The position numbers and the translations under genes are program-made. From positions 5,511,250 to 5,575,249 of the forward strand of contig JADCRB010000016.1 of NCBI GenBank assembly GCA_021464245.1: a stretch of 64,000 nt of DNA, given 5' to 3'. The notes below the pieces were generated by a model. That model had not been told where the DNA came from and ran no database searches. It saw only the letters and a list, made by a program, of their open reading frames with translations. Of this stretch, positions 20,441-32,981 are shown one piece after another; the first letter of the stretch is position 1; every line of letters starts with the position of its first letter. The stretch is from Carallia brachiata. Taxonomy: Eukaryota; Streptophyta; Magnoliopsida; Malpighiales; Rhizophoraceae.

Positions 20441-22664
20441 CGCTTTTTCCGTTAGAAAATGGAAATGGTTGTGGGACGGAGTTGGAGGAAGCTGGGGCAG
20501 AGGGAGAGACGAGAGATGGCGAGATCTACAGTAAGTTTTATTGACTTTTTTTTAAAAAAAAAAATTATGTGTATAAAAGTTAAATTAGTGTGTAACAAAA
20601 ATAATAATAGAAAAGTCATGCGTCACAGGCTTAATAATAATGTGCAATACGTATTATATATAAAGACCAAACTTGATGTAAGAAAAATTCAAAATAGATA
20701 TATAACATCCTAAGACGAAAAAGAAAAAGGAAAATCATCCCATTGCCTTTGTACATTGGCCCGTCCCAGTAACAAACTGATTAGATAATATTAAGCTAGC
20801 ACCTATTAACCGTGTTGCTAGTATTCCGGCAAGAATGGTGCACACTTTGAGGAGCTGACACATCATGTCAACAGTTAGGCAGGAAGGTTTATGGAAAAAG
20901 AGTAATATTCTGTAGGGTAACGTAAACTTTTCGTCGAAAATTTGTAGTTCGATATTTTCGATTGTTTTTTTTTTAACATTAAAAAATTATTATATTAATT
21001 TCAGTCAAATTCATATATATAGATCCAATACAACAGTATTAAAATTAATCTGCACAAAATAAGATACAATACAGTCTAATTGACCTATCATTATAGTCAA
21101 ACAGACCACTTATTAATAGTACATAAAGTCCATTTAAATAAATATATTAAAAAAGAATAAGCACTGAACCGTACCTAAACTGATTTAAAGACAAGATCTT
21201 AAATAAATTTAGACCAGTTGGACAAAATTGTCTACAGCTATATTTACTACACTTTAATAGACCTGTGATAAAAATCGATCGAATACACTCCACAACAATT
21301 TCCCATAAAACTAAACTATGAAAATAAAAATGCAACCAAACAACACACAACAACAACAACCATTTCAAACTGGCAGAGCAAAATCCATCCCATCCTAATT
21401 CAAAAGAGCCAAAGGAGGACAACGACCACCACGATGACAGAAAAAGTGGCCTCCTGCAAAGGGTTGTGAGGAGACGCTGGGAGCTAGATCGGAGAGGATC
21501 TAAAGGAAAATAAGCCAAAAACCAAAATAACTAGCATAAAAACTAGAGAGGAATCTTGAGAGAAAAAAAAAAAAAAAAGGGATGAGGAAGAAGGGAGGGA
21601 AAAAGAAGGAAGGAGAAAGAAAAGAGAGGGAAAGATAAAGTTGGTGGGGGGAGGAAATGGGGTGGTCGATAGTAGTGGCCAAAGTTTATGCTAAGGGGCT
21701 CGGGAGGCGCTGCTGTGGTGGGAGGGGAGAGAGAGAGAGAGAGTGTGCCAAAATTCGATTATTAGTCCTCTACAAATAGAAATTTGTCATAAATTGATAA
21801 ATGAAATAAGAAATAGTCTTAAACTTTTAAATTTCACAAATAGAAGTTTGTCATAGATTAAAGAACAGGTGACACTGTTTACTTCTCACTGATTAATGTG
21901 CCCACATACATCCTTCAGTCATATACTTCCAATTCATAGTGTCCACAAGTCGCAATTTGTTTTCTATAAGAGAGTCTCACGCTTTTATCATAAGCTAAGC
22001 TCATCCTCGTCAAACTTAGAAAGATTATTCGTTAATATATCCAAGGTATCAGCACTTCGCCTTCCGTTCCTTCCCATTAATATTACTACTGCTCAACTAT
22101 GCATTCGCACTTCGACCATTTCATAACTTTGTAGATCACAATATCTTCTCACGTGCACAAACAAACATCCGTCACATACACTTAGGCCGGCAACAAATCA
22201 ACTTTAAGCCTTCCACAACTCATAGAAAAGTCACATCCTCAAAGACTACATTATAATCATTCAATTATCAAGGTTCTACTTGCACAAGCCAGAACATACT
22301 TTGTACATATACTCATTAAAATGAGAAAAGTAATTGATGAAGAAGTTAGCATGCCACAGAAAAAAAATTAAAAAAAATGGTCTACTATATCATCTCTTGT
22401 GTGAATTAGCTATTGTGTATGATAAACTGGCTTTTGTGAACTTGTAGACTGGCTACTGTAAATGATCATTATCTTGTATCATATTTCAACTTTGTGCGAC
22501 GGACATGGGGACTCACTTGTAGAACTGTCGTCATTTGATATGTCATTTGATAAAATCTCAAGTTTTTTCTAATGTCCGTCCATCGAATAATGTCTTCATA
22601 GAAGACTTGCCGAATTTATCTCGACAACTCAGTTCATCTATTATCTTAACTAGATCTCATTCTC
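20441..22664. other. Repeat-derived intergenic DNA, no intact gene
   Basis: Includes AT-rich DNA, a purine-rich tract (21550-21740) and partly repeated blocks such as ACAAATAGAAATTTGTCATA and ACAAATAGAAGTTTGTCATA (21772 and 21837). Probably transposon-derived, but no domain could be identified. Confidence 0.4.
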
Positions 22665-22800
22665 GTTTAAAATATGCCAACTTGCTCAGTTAACAGTCTT
22701 ATTCACCCTCACTTCAATACTAAGTCATATTTAATCGCTTTTTATGTATTGAAGTGAGGTGAATAGGAATTTTAACTGAGCAAGTTGGCATATTTTAAAC
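22665..22800. repeat. Long inverted repeat (about 55-bp arms, 25-bp loop)
   Basis: The left arm 22665-22720 begins GTTTAAAATATGCCAACTTG; the right arm 22746-22800 is its reverse complement with only a few mismatches (for example AACAGTCTT against AAAATTCCT) and one indel. The loop is AT-rich (22721-22745). It could be a small MITE, a hairpin transcript or a palindrome inside an LTR element. Confidence 0.8.
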
Positions 22801-24059
22801 CATATTCTTTTTGACCAAACAACGTTGCAAAGGATTTCTCTATACTCTTTACAGCTTTCTTGCTTCTAGAATTTTCGAATTGCATTTCAGTATATTTTAC
22901 TTTTCTCTTTTTCACATTATATCTACTCTGATTTTGTACCATCATTACCCTCCAATGTTAAAAACCATATCTAGTGACTTTGTTTTACACACCAAGTGGT
23001 CCTTCATTCATTACAAACTAAAACATAACACTTTCCCTCCTGGAAAAAAACTTGATTTATTTTTTCTAGATTACTCGCTATATGTTTTTCTCAAACACTA
23101 GTTATTTCAAGTTCACCCATGTTACTTACCTTATCACATAGAACCAATTATTTGTTATATCATACTTTTGGTTCTTTAATTCCCTAACTTTCATCCTCAC
23201 TTAATTCGAACTCAGCTCACTTGAAATATTTTTACAGGCAACCCATTAGCTATTGTAATCGATGCATTCATCTAGATAATTTAATTTTTTTAAAGCATCC
23301 ATACATAAACAAATCCATGTACCTAATTAATTAGTCTCTCAATTCCCAAGTCTCTTATTCCCCTCTAATTTAAATATTAAAACAAATCTGAAGCAACTAC
23401 TTTCAATCTCTTAATTTACAAAAAAAACCATGCGTATATTACTTTACAAGCACAAAGTTATTTCCCAGTTCTTTTACCACTTCAATCTATCTTCACCAAA
23501 TACACACACATATATTATCTAATATGTTATCTCTCGCACTCTACCCCTTTTATATAATTGCAAAAGAAAAACTCCCTTCTTTTTATTTTTAATTTCACAA
23601 CTTCACTCTCCCAAATCCGTTTCCCTCTTCAACATCATAACGATGCACATAGCTTTTATTTGTGGTCAAAGTCAAAACAAAATCTAGCATCAAGGTAAGT
23701 TAATTACCAGGCAAAGGTAACGTCGTACTAGTTGCTTCTCCAATTCAACTATTGATATCCCAAGCGCTTTCAACTATCGCTATTCATTTAACAAATACAC
23801 ACAAGAGCCACACACATATCCTAATCCGAGGAACAATTTCCAAAAAAAACTGAATGTGGATTTAAGGAAACAAACAAATGAGACTCCAAATCCTATCTTG
23901 CAATATGCAACAAGAAATATGACTCAATGCTCCAACAGTCAAACAACACAAGGGAGTGGGTCTACGCATTTTCCAAAAATAGGATATGGTGGTCGGCTTC
24001 ACCAGATCCCAAGAATGAGAGAAGAAGTGGAATGTGTATTTTCAGAAGGGATCCATTAC
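22801..24059. other. Probable retrotransposon-derived DNA without a readable domain
   Basis: Pyrimidine-rich strand, no long frames. It lies on the internal side of the primer-binding-site-like sequence at 24309-24323, so it could be the decayed interior of a minus-strand LTR element. Confidence 0.35.
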
Positions 24060-24248
24060 ATGGCCAAATAATTTTTCTCTATTATATTCATATGTATTTT
24101 TTTTGTGCAACCACATAAAAAAAATGTGCATCGAAAAAATAATAATATTTTTTGAATTACTTTTTATCGATTTGGTTGCACAAAACACGTTCTTGGTTAC
24201 ACAAAAAAAATTTCGTGTGAAAACTGTAGGAAAAAATTATTTGGCCAT
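24060..24248. mobile_element. MITE, copy 2 of the family seen at 7395
   Basis: Ends ATGGCCAAATAATTTTTCTC and its inverted partner (GGAAAAAATTATTTGGCCAT). The interior has TTGTGCAACCACAT and the reverse of CGATAAAAAGT, as in copy 1, but the terminal bases differ from copy 1. Confidence 0.7.
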
Positions 24249-24308
24249 AAACTTTTTCCCTTTCCAGAAACCGAATACATGATATGAGACTAAAGAAATA
24301 CACCTATG

Positions 24309-24335
24309 CTCTGATACCAACTTTGTCACGACAAG
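24309..24335 (-). other. LTR end plus tRNA-iMet primer-binding-site-like sequence
   Basis: The minus strand reads ...GTGACA, AAGT, then TGGTATCAGAGC, the usual initiator-Met primer site of plant LTR elements. It implies a minus-strand element whose 5' LTR would begin at about 24324 and extend to higher coordinates. The other LTR was not found. Confidence 0.45.
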
Positions 24336-27300
24336 AAATAGTAGTCATGATCGCTACACAAGGCAGCTAACTCGCCAAGAGCAATGAGAAGCTTAAAAAA
24401 GAATGACAACCATGTCCCACGACAAAATATAGATAATAATAAGTCATATGAAGGCTGCTAGTCACATAATTACAAACATGAAAAGTCTAGTGAAACTCTA
24501 ATGATGGAAACGATCAAAGAAAATTGCAATGCAATACTCCAAATATTGGCTAAGAATCCAAGAATGTTGGAAGATGACCATGTCAAGCACAAGCGAACTG
24601 AAAATTATCAAAAATTATGAGATGAGTACAACTATCTAGTGAGTAACCATAATATGCACAATAAAGGTGAAAGGCTTAATCAAATAAGAATAATACAATT
24701 AATTATGTTCTATTACTATCCGAAAATGTATGTGACAAAAAATAAATATAATAATTAGAAACACACTTGGGTACTACTCATATATCTACATATATGCAAA
24801 ATACGGACATAGAGAAAGAAAAGTAACGGGACCAAACACTTCTATCTAATCATATTCATATATACCACATATAAGTACGTTACATCGTGGTTAGCCAACC
24901 GTCACAGCTCATAATCTCCCCCATCACAGTCTAAGTGCAAAACAGACAATAAATAATCGCAATATGCACATTAGCTACCGCCCTATATGGTAACTAAGCA
25001 TCCAACAGTCACAACACAATCTTAATATATCATGATCGTTAATATATAACAAAATATATCAATTATATAAACAATGGAATTTTTCATTACCTTATTTTGA
25101 AAGGTTTATTTTAATTATAAAAACATTTTTATTCAATCAAATAAGTCATCCCATAATAAAAAATAAGCCACCAAAGGGTTTTAATCTAATAATTTTCATA
25201 TTTAACAATAAACTGTTAAATATCAAATAAAGCTAAAAGTCAATCGAAAATTATCTCGAGTTTCCAATTTTATCAAAAGTCCTATAAACCATCCAATCTT
25301 ATCATGATAAAATGGAAGTCAATCATTTATATCTATATATAGGAAGTCCCGATAGGCTACTCTACTTGGATTATCAAATTAATTACTCGTTAGTTTATCG
25401 AATTTAAAAAGAGATTCTCTTTTTACTTAATAGTAAATATACAATATTTAAAATAAATATATAAATAATACACCTAACACATTGTACATATTATAATTAC
25501 TCATAAATCAAAAGCAAAATTCCTATCACAACTATGACTGAGAAGAAGGTGGTGACCTTTGTCGAACTTATAAAGAGTATAAATAGAGATATAAACATCA
25601 ATATTGAGCAAATAAAATTGACGAATATAAATATAATTGATGAAATTATCCCTCGAACTCTCTAACGCATAATTACTCATTCTCCTGTAATCTAAACTCT
25701 CACTGCTTGAGATATAGATCTTTACTAATTTGTCCAAAACAGATTAAATGTTTCAAGGATTTATTAAAAATACTTCCTAATTATATTTGACCTTAAACAT
25801 TTTTATAGATATACTACATGTCTATTTAGTCCAGTATAAATTTTTTATTAAAATTCAAAGTCCATAATTAATTAAAAATTCCATAATATATGTTACCCAG
25901 CATTACACGTCAAAAAAACTAGCTCATATTTAGCCACAAACTTCAATAAGTCAGTGGGTAAGTTATTGACAGCTTGCACATCTAAAACATTTCTTCCCTT
26001 TAAAGTGAAACTTTTATGACAATGAAAAGAAAGATATAAATTTTATGACGTACACCATGACATATAGAACTTTCAGATACACCAAAACAAAAAGGAGCAG
26101 GCTGCAAGAAGTTAGTAAGATGCAATAGCCATAATAAGTACCTGCAGTGCTGGACCTTTCAAGGATATATACGAATACGATGGCACTCGCATCTTTTGAA
26201 CATAAAACAACGTTTTCACTGAATTAACCTAGCGTGATAGCCAGGTTCTTTTTTTTTTCTGGGGCTTAATTCAGCTTCAAAATGGGAATCTAATGACTTG
26301 AAATAGACCTTTTTCAAACTAGAAATGTCAGACTAGAATTGTTAGAGCGTCGAGATTTAACTAGTTTAATAGGACATTGAAATGGGTGAACGAATAATTA
26401 ACAAATATACCTATAAAAAAAAATATGCGCTAAATATACATTGTTATTTTCATTTTTTAATTTAAAGTAATCTTTGTGTATATAAGAGAAAAAACTTTTC
26501 CTGAATTATATCAGTCAAAGAAAAAGAAAGAAAACACAATATGTAAATACATATATCTTTTAATAGACAAAGAAACATCCTTTTGAAAGATTAAATTACA
26601 ATATGTTTGCAGTATCAATGAGAAAAAAGAAAATGTTCAGATTAGATTAAGTTTTTTTGTTAAATAAAAACGATATTAAAAAAACAAAATATATTATAAC
26701 ATAAGAATATTTATTACATAAAAGGCAGGCTAGTCTAATGGTAAGTGCACACTTTAAGAAGAAGAAGAAGAAAAAAAAAAAAAAAAAGCCATGGATTTCC
26801 CGAAAGCTTGGTTGTGCCGCATGGCACTCTCAACTTGTATCCTCTCATCGAGTTGGTCTGGCCGAAAGAATTGGTAATGGTTCATCGATTCACAATTTGA
26901 TCAATCAAGTTAGCAGTAATTGATTAATTTTTCCTATAGTCGAATTGGAAGGCAAACTTAGCTGAAAATCAGACCATTTCTTATTTTTTCCAACCGAACT
27001 AACCAATTTAATCTAATTTTAATAATCTTACGTTTGATATAAGCTTTGCAGTATCTAATCAAAGCAAAATTTTGAGGTTCTCTATGACCTTTGCGTCAAT
27101 TAATGAAAGAATATCTTCAAAGATACTATTTTCATGTCATGGATAGATTATGTAATTGTTTTAGTTATTTTTCACACCTTTACTCTTTTCTAATTAGCTT
27201 TTTTAATTGTATCAAGAGAAATTTTTGCCACAAAGCATAATTAAACTCATTTACTTGGTATATTTCATCAAAATTTTTGCCACGTGTTATCCTGATTCTT

Positions 27301-28016
27301 ACCAATTATGGAAGTTTAATCATATGCCAAAATCCTAAAAAAATTGCGAGTTCTCATTGACAAAATGTTTATTGTTCTTTCATTGTGAGATAAAGATAAT
27401 CATTTTCAATTCCACATACATAATTATTAGTACTTTCGTGGCATAAATGCCGACAATATAAAACATGAAAAATAGAGGAAAAACGAAAGGTCCACATATT
27501 TGATGGTAATCCTACTTAGATTTATATTTCGCTCAACAATTGTGGCTTCACAATAAATTCTCTACATACACATATTTTGATTTTAATGAAAAAAAATATG
27601 ATTCGGTTCACAAATCAAACCCTAATTGAATGTTTCTGTCCTTTCGTTATTCATGGCCATTAATTAACAGTCATAGAAGGATAATGATTTTTCCTCTCTT
27701 TGGAATGGCCAATAGGAGGTGGAACAAACGAGCGGATGGGCCGTGATTGGCTTTTATCACACACGGTAGGATTGTTTTGATCACTAAAGTTAAACAAGTC
27801 CATAAATCCCTCTTGCCAAGCCTTTTTTTTTTATAAATTTTCACAAGATTGGTTCTCTTCCATCCAATCGTTCTTTTGTTGCTTATATTTAACTTTTAAG
27901 TCTCTGTATTTATCATTACTTTTGTGAACTCTCCTACCCTTTTTTTGGAAATGATATTGGCCCCGTTGACGTGAACTACGTAGATTTTTTTTTTTAAATT
28001 AAAGTTTAGGATAACG
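24336..28016. other. AT-rich intergenic DNA with possible LTR remnant; no gene
   Basis: 24336-25900 may be a decayed LTR. A short Pol III box A-like TAGTCTAATGGTAAG (26732) precedes an (AAG)n/A-rich tract at 26757-26787, perhaps a SINE fragment. No coding frame over 80 codons has family features. Confidence 0.4.
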
Positions 28017-28024
28017 CTTAAAAT

Positions 28025-28467
28025 CAAGGTTGTCAGAACCGGACCGGTTATTAAACCGGAAACATTAGTGAGTTAAGGTTCAACCGGTCGAACCGGTATT
28101 TATTAATATATATATAGGTATAAAAGTAATTTAAAAAAACAATACTTATATATAGTTATTAAATATTACTTTTTTATTTTTAAGAATTAAATTGAAAGTT
28201 TTGATAAATTTAGGAGTAAATTGAAAGTTTTAATTAAATTTAAAGCTCAAATTATAATTTAAATAAATTTTGGGATCAAATTATAATTTATGAAACTTTT
28301 ATTTGGTTTGAATCGGTTAAACCGGTTCAATTTTTCACCGGTTTTGACCGGTTCTTGACCGATTTTGACCGGTTCGAATTAAGGGCCAAAAGTTACCATG
28401 AACCGGTCAAGACCTTTGGCCAGTCACCGGTTGAACCGATCGGACCAGTCCGGTTCTAATAACACTG
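28025..28467. mobile_element. hAT-type MITE with ACCGGTT subrepeats
   Basis: The left end CAAGGTTGTCAGAACCGG and inverted right end CAGTGTTATTAGAACCGG are imperfect inverted repeats. Exact 8-bp duplications CTTAAAAT flank it (28017-28024 and 28468-28475). Many ACCGGTT/AACCGG motifs lie near both ends. It is 443 bp and non-coding. Confidence 0.8.
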
Positions 28468-28556
28468 CTTAAAATAAAGTGAGTTTATGGTTTAGATTTT
28501 GCAAAAATAAAAAATAAAAAACCAACAAAAAATTAAAAGAACATTAAAAAAAAAAA

Positions 28557-28593
28557 GGTTGCACGCCTGCCCTGCGTTGGGCAGCGTGCGACC
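28557..28593. repeat. Short GC-rich hairpin
   Basis: GGTTGCACGCCTGCC and GGGCAGCGTGCGACC pair with one bulge and one mismatch around a CTGCGTT loop, in an otherwise AT-rich region after an A-run. Confidence 0.75.
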
Positions 28594-28669
28594 TAGTAAT
28601 AGTGCCCCCCTTTTTTTCTCCTTCTCACCCTTTGTTCACTAAAGTTATATTACTATAATAGTACTTTCA

Positions 28670-29925
28670 GGGCCCGTTTGGAGAAGCTATTAATTTTTTG
28701 TTTCTGTTTTTCATTTTCTATTTTTTGTTTTTGCTGTTTGCTGAATTGTTGTGTTCATTACTATCAATTTTTGTTTTTTTTCTATAAAAATAAAAAAATA
28801 GATAGAAAAAGGATAGTGAGAGAAATGGTAAAAAGAGTATAAATATAGAGAGAAAAATGGGAGAGAGAGAGAGAAAGAGGGTAGAGAGAGAATGAGTAGA
28901 GAGAGAAAAAGGAGAGAGAAAGAGAGAAGAAAGAGAATGAGTAGAGAGAATGATAGAAAGAGAAAGGGTTGAGAAGAATGAGTAATGAGTAAGAATAGAA
29001 AGAGAAAAAAAGAGAGAGAGAGAGAGAGAGAGAATGAACAGAGAGAGAAAAGAGAGAGATAGAAAGAACGAGTAAAGAGAATGATAGAGAGAGAAAAATG
29101 AGAGAGAGGGTAGAGAGATAATAGTAGCGCAAGAAAAAGGAGAGAGAATGTGGGTAGACAGAAAGGAGATAGAATCTGGGTAGGCAGAGGATGGTAGAGA
29201 GACAAAAGAGAGAGAGAGAGAGAGAGGACAGAGAGAGAACGAGTAGAGAGAATGATAGAACAAGAAAAAGAAGAAAGAATCGTAGAGAGAGAAAAATGAG
29301 AGAGAGAGTGGGTATAGAGAAAATGAGTAGAGAGAATGGTTGAGGAGAAAAAGGGGAGAGAGAGAGAGAGAGTGGGTAGAGGGAGAATATGTAGAGAGAA
29401 TGGTAGAAAGAGAAAAAGGAGAAAGAGGGTAGAAAAAGAATGAGTAGAGAGAGAAAAGAGAGAGAGGGTAGAGAGAGAATGGTAGAGATAGAAAAAGGGG
29501 AGAGAGAGAATGATAGAGGTAGAAAAATGAGAGAGAGGCTAGAGAGAGAATTGAGTAGAGAGAGAAAATAGAGAGAGAGAAGGTAGAGAGAATGCTAGAG
29601 ATAGAAAAGGGAGAGAGAGGGTAGAGAGAGAATGAGTAGTGAGGGAAAAAATATAGAGGGATAGAGAGAGGATGAGTAAAGAGAAATACGGTAAAGAGAT
29701 TGATAGAGAAAGAAAATGTTGTAAGAGAAAATATAGAAAAAAAAATGAAAAACAAAATCGGAAAACTATTTTTTATTATTTTCCCAATTTGTTTTTTTTC
29801 TTTGAAAAACACTTTTAACTTTTCAATAAAAAATAGAAAATAAAATTAATACCAAACATGTTTTCTGTTTTTTTTTGTGAAAAATAAATAAAAATAAAAA
29901 ATAAAATTCATTTTAAACGGACCCT
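28670..29925. mobile_element. MITE (GGGCCCGTTT ends) filled by a GAGAGA minisatellite
   Basis: Terminal GGGCCCGTTT (28670) pairs with the inverted right end GGGTCCGTTT (ending 29925), with subterminal TTTTTGTTTT/AAAAACAAAA-type DNA on each side. Between about 28800 and 29720 lies an irregular array of AGAGAGAGAATGAGTAGAGAGAGAA-like units. Long minus-strand frames rich in Ser, Leu and Phe arise only from CTCTCT and are not genes. Confidence 0.7.
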
Positions 29926-30409
29926 TAACCTTTTATTTTTTATTTTGTGATTTTTCAGAGTTTCTTGTAGCAAAGCTAGTTTAAGATTTAAGTAAATGAA
30001 TATGTCCCACTTTAGTGCTAAAGCCTTGTGAATTGTTTCTTATTGAAAATATAACTTTATTTGAGCTGAGATACTTCGAAAATTATCGTTCATATGATTT
30101 TTAATTTCTTGTCAAATTCTTTGAAAATTTTATCAAGCGCTGCAAAATAGCATTGAGAGCACAAACCTATTAGCATTAAAAGGAGACTTCCTCATTGTTT
30201 CAAATATTAATGGAACCTTCATTTTGAGCACACTTAATATTTGACTTAATGCGTCTAAACGGAATCAAAGAATTTGGCTATCTTTTATGTATCATAACTT
30301 ATTATATCACCATCACATATGGCTTTGATTAAGCGTGGAAGAATTAATGTGTTATCCATTAAAAAGTAATCCATATAACAATTGAGTAAAGGGAAAGTTA
30401 AGAGAACCA
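29926..30409. other. AT-rich intergenic DNA; nothing recognised
   Basis: No frame or repeat ends of note. Confidence 0.5.
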
Positions 30410-30605
30410 TGTATGATGTACCAAACACATATCTATTATAATAAAACAAAAAATATAATGTATAAAATAGTTATTTTATTATTTAATTAATAACAGTTAA
30501 TGTTAATTTAATAAAATACTATGATTTTATTTTATTCATTAATAATAACAATAATCAACAACGATCACCAATTAACAATCAACCATTAATAACAGCAAAA
30601 CTCAA
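30410..30605 (-). mobile_element. Partial MITE, inverted relative of the element at 30936
   Basis: The minus strand matches 30940-31140 (AAATCATAGTATTT, the block around CTATTTTA, TTATTATAAT). Together the two copies form a large imperfect inverted repeat with a 400-bp spacer. Confidence 0.5.
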
Positions 30606-30935
30606 TACCTCATAGTAGAAGCTTGGCTCCTCGTTCTTTTTATCTTTTGATTAAATTCTTCCAAAATATTACATTTGACAAATATAGTTTTATGTCACCT
30701 TAAAATTTATAAATTATATGATATATTATTTTACTTAAAAAAATTCACGTAATTAAAGTAATTAGTATTTTTGTATGTCATCTACTTATTAGTATTTTGA
30801 TTAATAGTAAAATCATTATAGATTAATTTTTCTTCCTTTTTTTCACTCCTGTGCAAACAAATAAATTAAAACTTTTTTTCCTTATATTATTCTTTTCCAA
30901 AAATAAAGAGAATGATAAAGTCAACCACACTAAGA

Positions 30936-31688
30936 GAGTGTTTGATTTTGTATTGGTAATTACTATTACCGTTATGATTTCTGATTATCATTTTTTATTA
31001 CTGTTAGTTAATGCTATTGCTGACAAATAAAATAAAATCATAGTATTTGATTAAATTAGTACTAGTTATTGATTATTAAACGATAAAAAGACTATTTTAG
31101 ACATTCTATTTTTTTATTATAATGAATAGTTTTTTTATATCTAATAATCTAAATTAATTTTATAAAAATATATATTTCAATCTGTAAATAAAAATTTATT
31201 AAATATTACACTTAAAAATAAAAAATATTATTTTTACTATACAGATAGTATACTTAAAAAAATATTATTATTTTTACTGTATAAACTACTATTTCACAAC
31301 TAAAATAAAACAAAAAGAAAAGAAAACGAGAATCTATTGTTTATTTATTATATAGAAAAAAAATTAGTGTGCATCTAATAATTATTTATAAATAAAATAA
31401 TATTATTTTAACATTTATTTTACTATTTACATAAATAAGTCGTAGAAAATAATACTATTTTGATAGAGTTACAAAGTACGGTTGTTAAGTACAGTGATAA
31501 AAAGTACTTTTATCAGGCTTTGCAATTAATTCTTTTGTGTACTTTAGAGGGCAACTTGATAAATTAATTATTCATCAGTTGTTGTTTTTTCTTAAAAAAT
31601 AGTTTAAATTTATTTTTTTATATTAACTACTTTTGAGACCAAAAAGCAATCTCAACAGTAAAAGAAAAAAATTTTATCAAACACTTTT
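30936..31688. mobile_element. AT-rich MITE with AGTGTTTGAT ends
   Basis: Left AGAGTGTTTGATTTTG pairs with right ATCAAACACTTTT. Interior AT-rich and non-coding. Flanking duplication not resolved; PIF/Harbinger-like ends are a guess. Confidence 0.45.
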
Positions 31689-32910
31689 AGATCTTGTTGA
31701 CTCAGTCTGAACTGCAAGAGCACCTCTCAATAGTAAACAAACAACCCCCAAAAAAGTTTGTAAGGAAAGGAAAAATAGAGAATTAGAAAGTTCATTTTTA
31801 CTATAAAAAAAACTATTAAATTCACTTTTGCAAACAAACTACCAATAAATACACATTCAAAGATAACTTTCCAAAAAAGTTTAGAATTATTTAAAATTAG
31901 ATACCCTTAAAATGTGAATAATTTACTTTTATCTTTTTTAATATATGCATAGTTTTACCTTGGCTAGTCTTTTAAACATTATAGGGATTGATGTTAGAAA
32001 GGAAAAAGTTATAGCTAGAAACAATCTGTATCACTATGCATGTGTTTGTGTAATTCTTTTTAGGGAAGTTTTTTGTAATTGTAAGTTAAGTGAGATCAAA
32101 ATAATATATAAAATTAGATGATTAAAGTTTAAAAATTAAATAAATAAATTATTATTTGTTAGATATCGTCAAATGAATCGCTTATCTATTTGTATCTTTC
32201 TAACCCACACCACGTAGTCGTACTCTTCTTTTTAATCTGTTGCAACAATCATCTCTTTTGCGCAGTTCAATTAGGTGCTTGAAGAACTTGTAACACTTTT
32301 CACTTCAAAACTTAATGTATCTATGATATCAGATTTGCTTTGGAATATCACAGCAAAATATAATTTTGTGCCATTTGTTTAAAGCAAGTCTGCATAATTC
32401 GTTTGTCACTTTGTCATGTTCTCGCACACAAAACAATTATTCAACTATATATTTTTTTTCCTTTTTCGTTCAACTAGATTTGCTTATTGTTGATGTAAAT
32501 ATAATAAAAAACAATAATTTTGATTTAATAAGGCTATTTTTGAAAGTGCAAATGTTTCTGAACTGTTTTTGTATATATATATATATATATATATATATTC
32601 GAGACAGGCTTATGGTCATCCAAATACAAAAGTAAACATAACAATCAATTAATTAGTCAAAATTGAACTTAATCCTCATCTAATTAATAAGAGAAAGTTC
32701 TTTTTATTTATTTATTTTTTTGGAAAACAACTTCTATTCTGATTATTTGGCTCTAACTAAAATTCGAATTTGAATACGAACGCATTCCAGTCTGGTTCAA
32801 TTGTAAGAAATGTAATTTGTCATAACAAGTTAGAAAATGTTAATTTCCATACCCAAAAATAAAAAAAGAGAACATAAATAAATAAAAGAAAGAAGGCAGT
32901 TCATTGATAA
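31689..32910. other. AT-rich intergenic DNA with (TA)n microsatellite
   Basis: A (TA)13-type tract lies at 32572-32598. No gene recognised; the 89-codon frame at 32366 is mostly chance sequence ending in the TA tract. Confidence 0.5.
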
Positions 32911-32981
32911 TTGGGCTTGGAACTTGGGCTGGGCCCCAAACGTTGGCCCAGTGGCTTAACACGTGTGGATTTTCACACGTG
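32911..32981 (+). promoter_or_regulatory. SF3B2 promoter: four TGGGCY motifs and paired G-boxes
   Basis: TGGGCT/TGGGCC (site II-type) at 32912, 32925 and 32930, and an inverted copy GGCCCA at 32945, precede two CACGTG G-boxes at 32960-32965 and 32976-32981. The G-boxes sit in a perfect 22-bp palindrome with 8-bp arms. They lie about 110-180 bp before the start codon. Site II motifs are common in plant housekeeping promoters. Confidence 0.6.

Noticed and set aside
21147..21682. Minus-strand frames rich in Leu, Ser and Phe
   Set aside because: Purine-rich tract and repeat-derived DNA; no domain and no codon-level evidence.
22665..22800. CRISPR-like or tRNA reading of the inverted repeat
   Set aside because: Only one palindrome, no repeated spacers, no cloverleaf; CRISPR is not expected in a plant nuclear genome.
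28711..29812. Minus-strand frames of 164, 364 and 116 codons
   Set aside because: They are Ser/Leu/Phe low-complexity translations of the complement of a GAGAGA array within a MITE.
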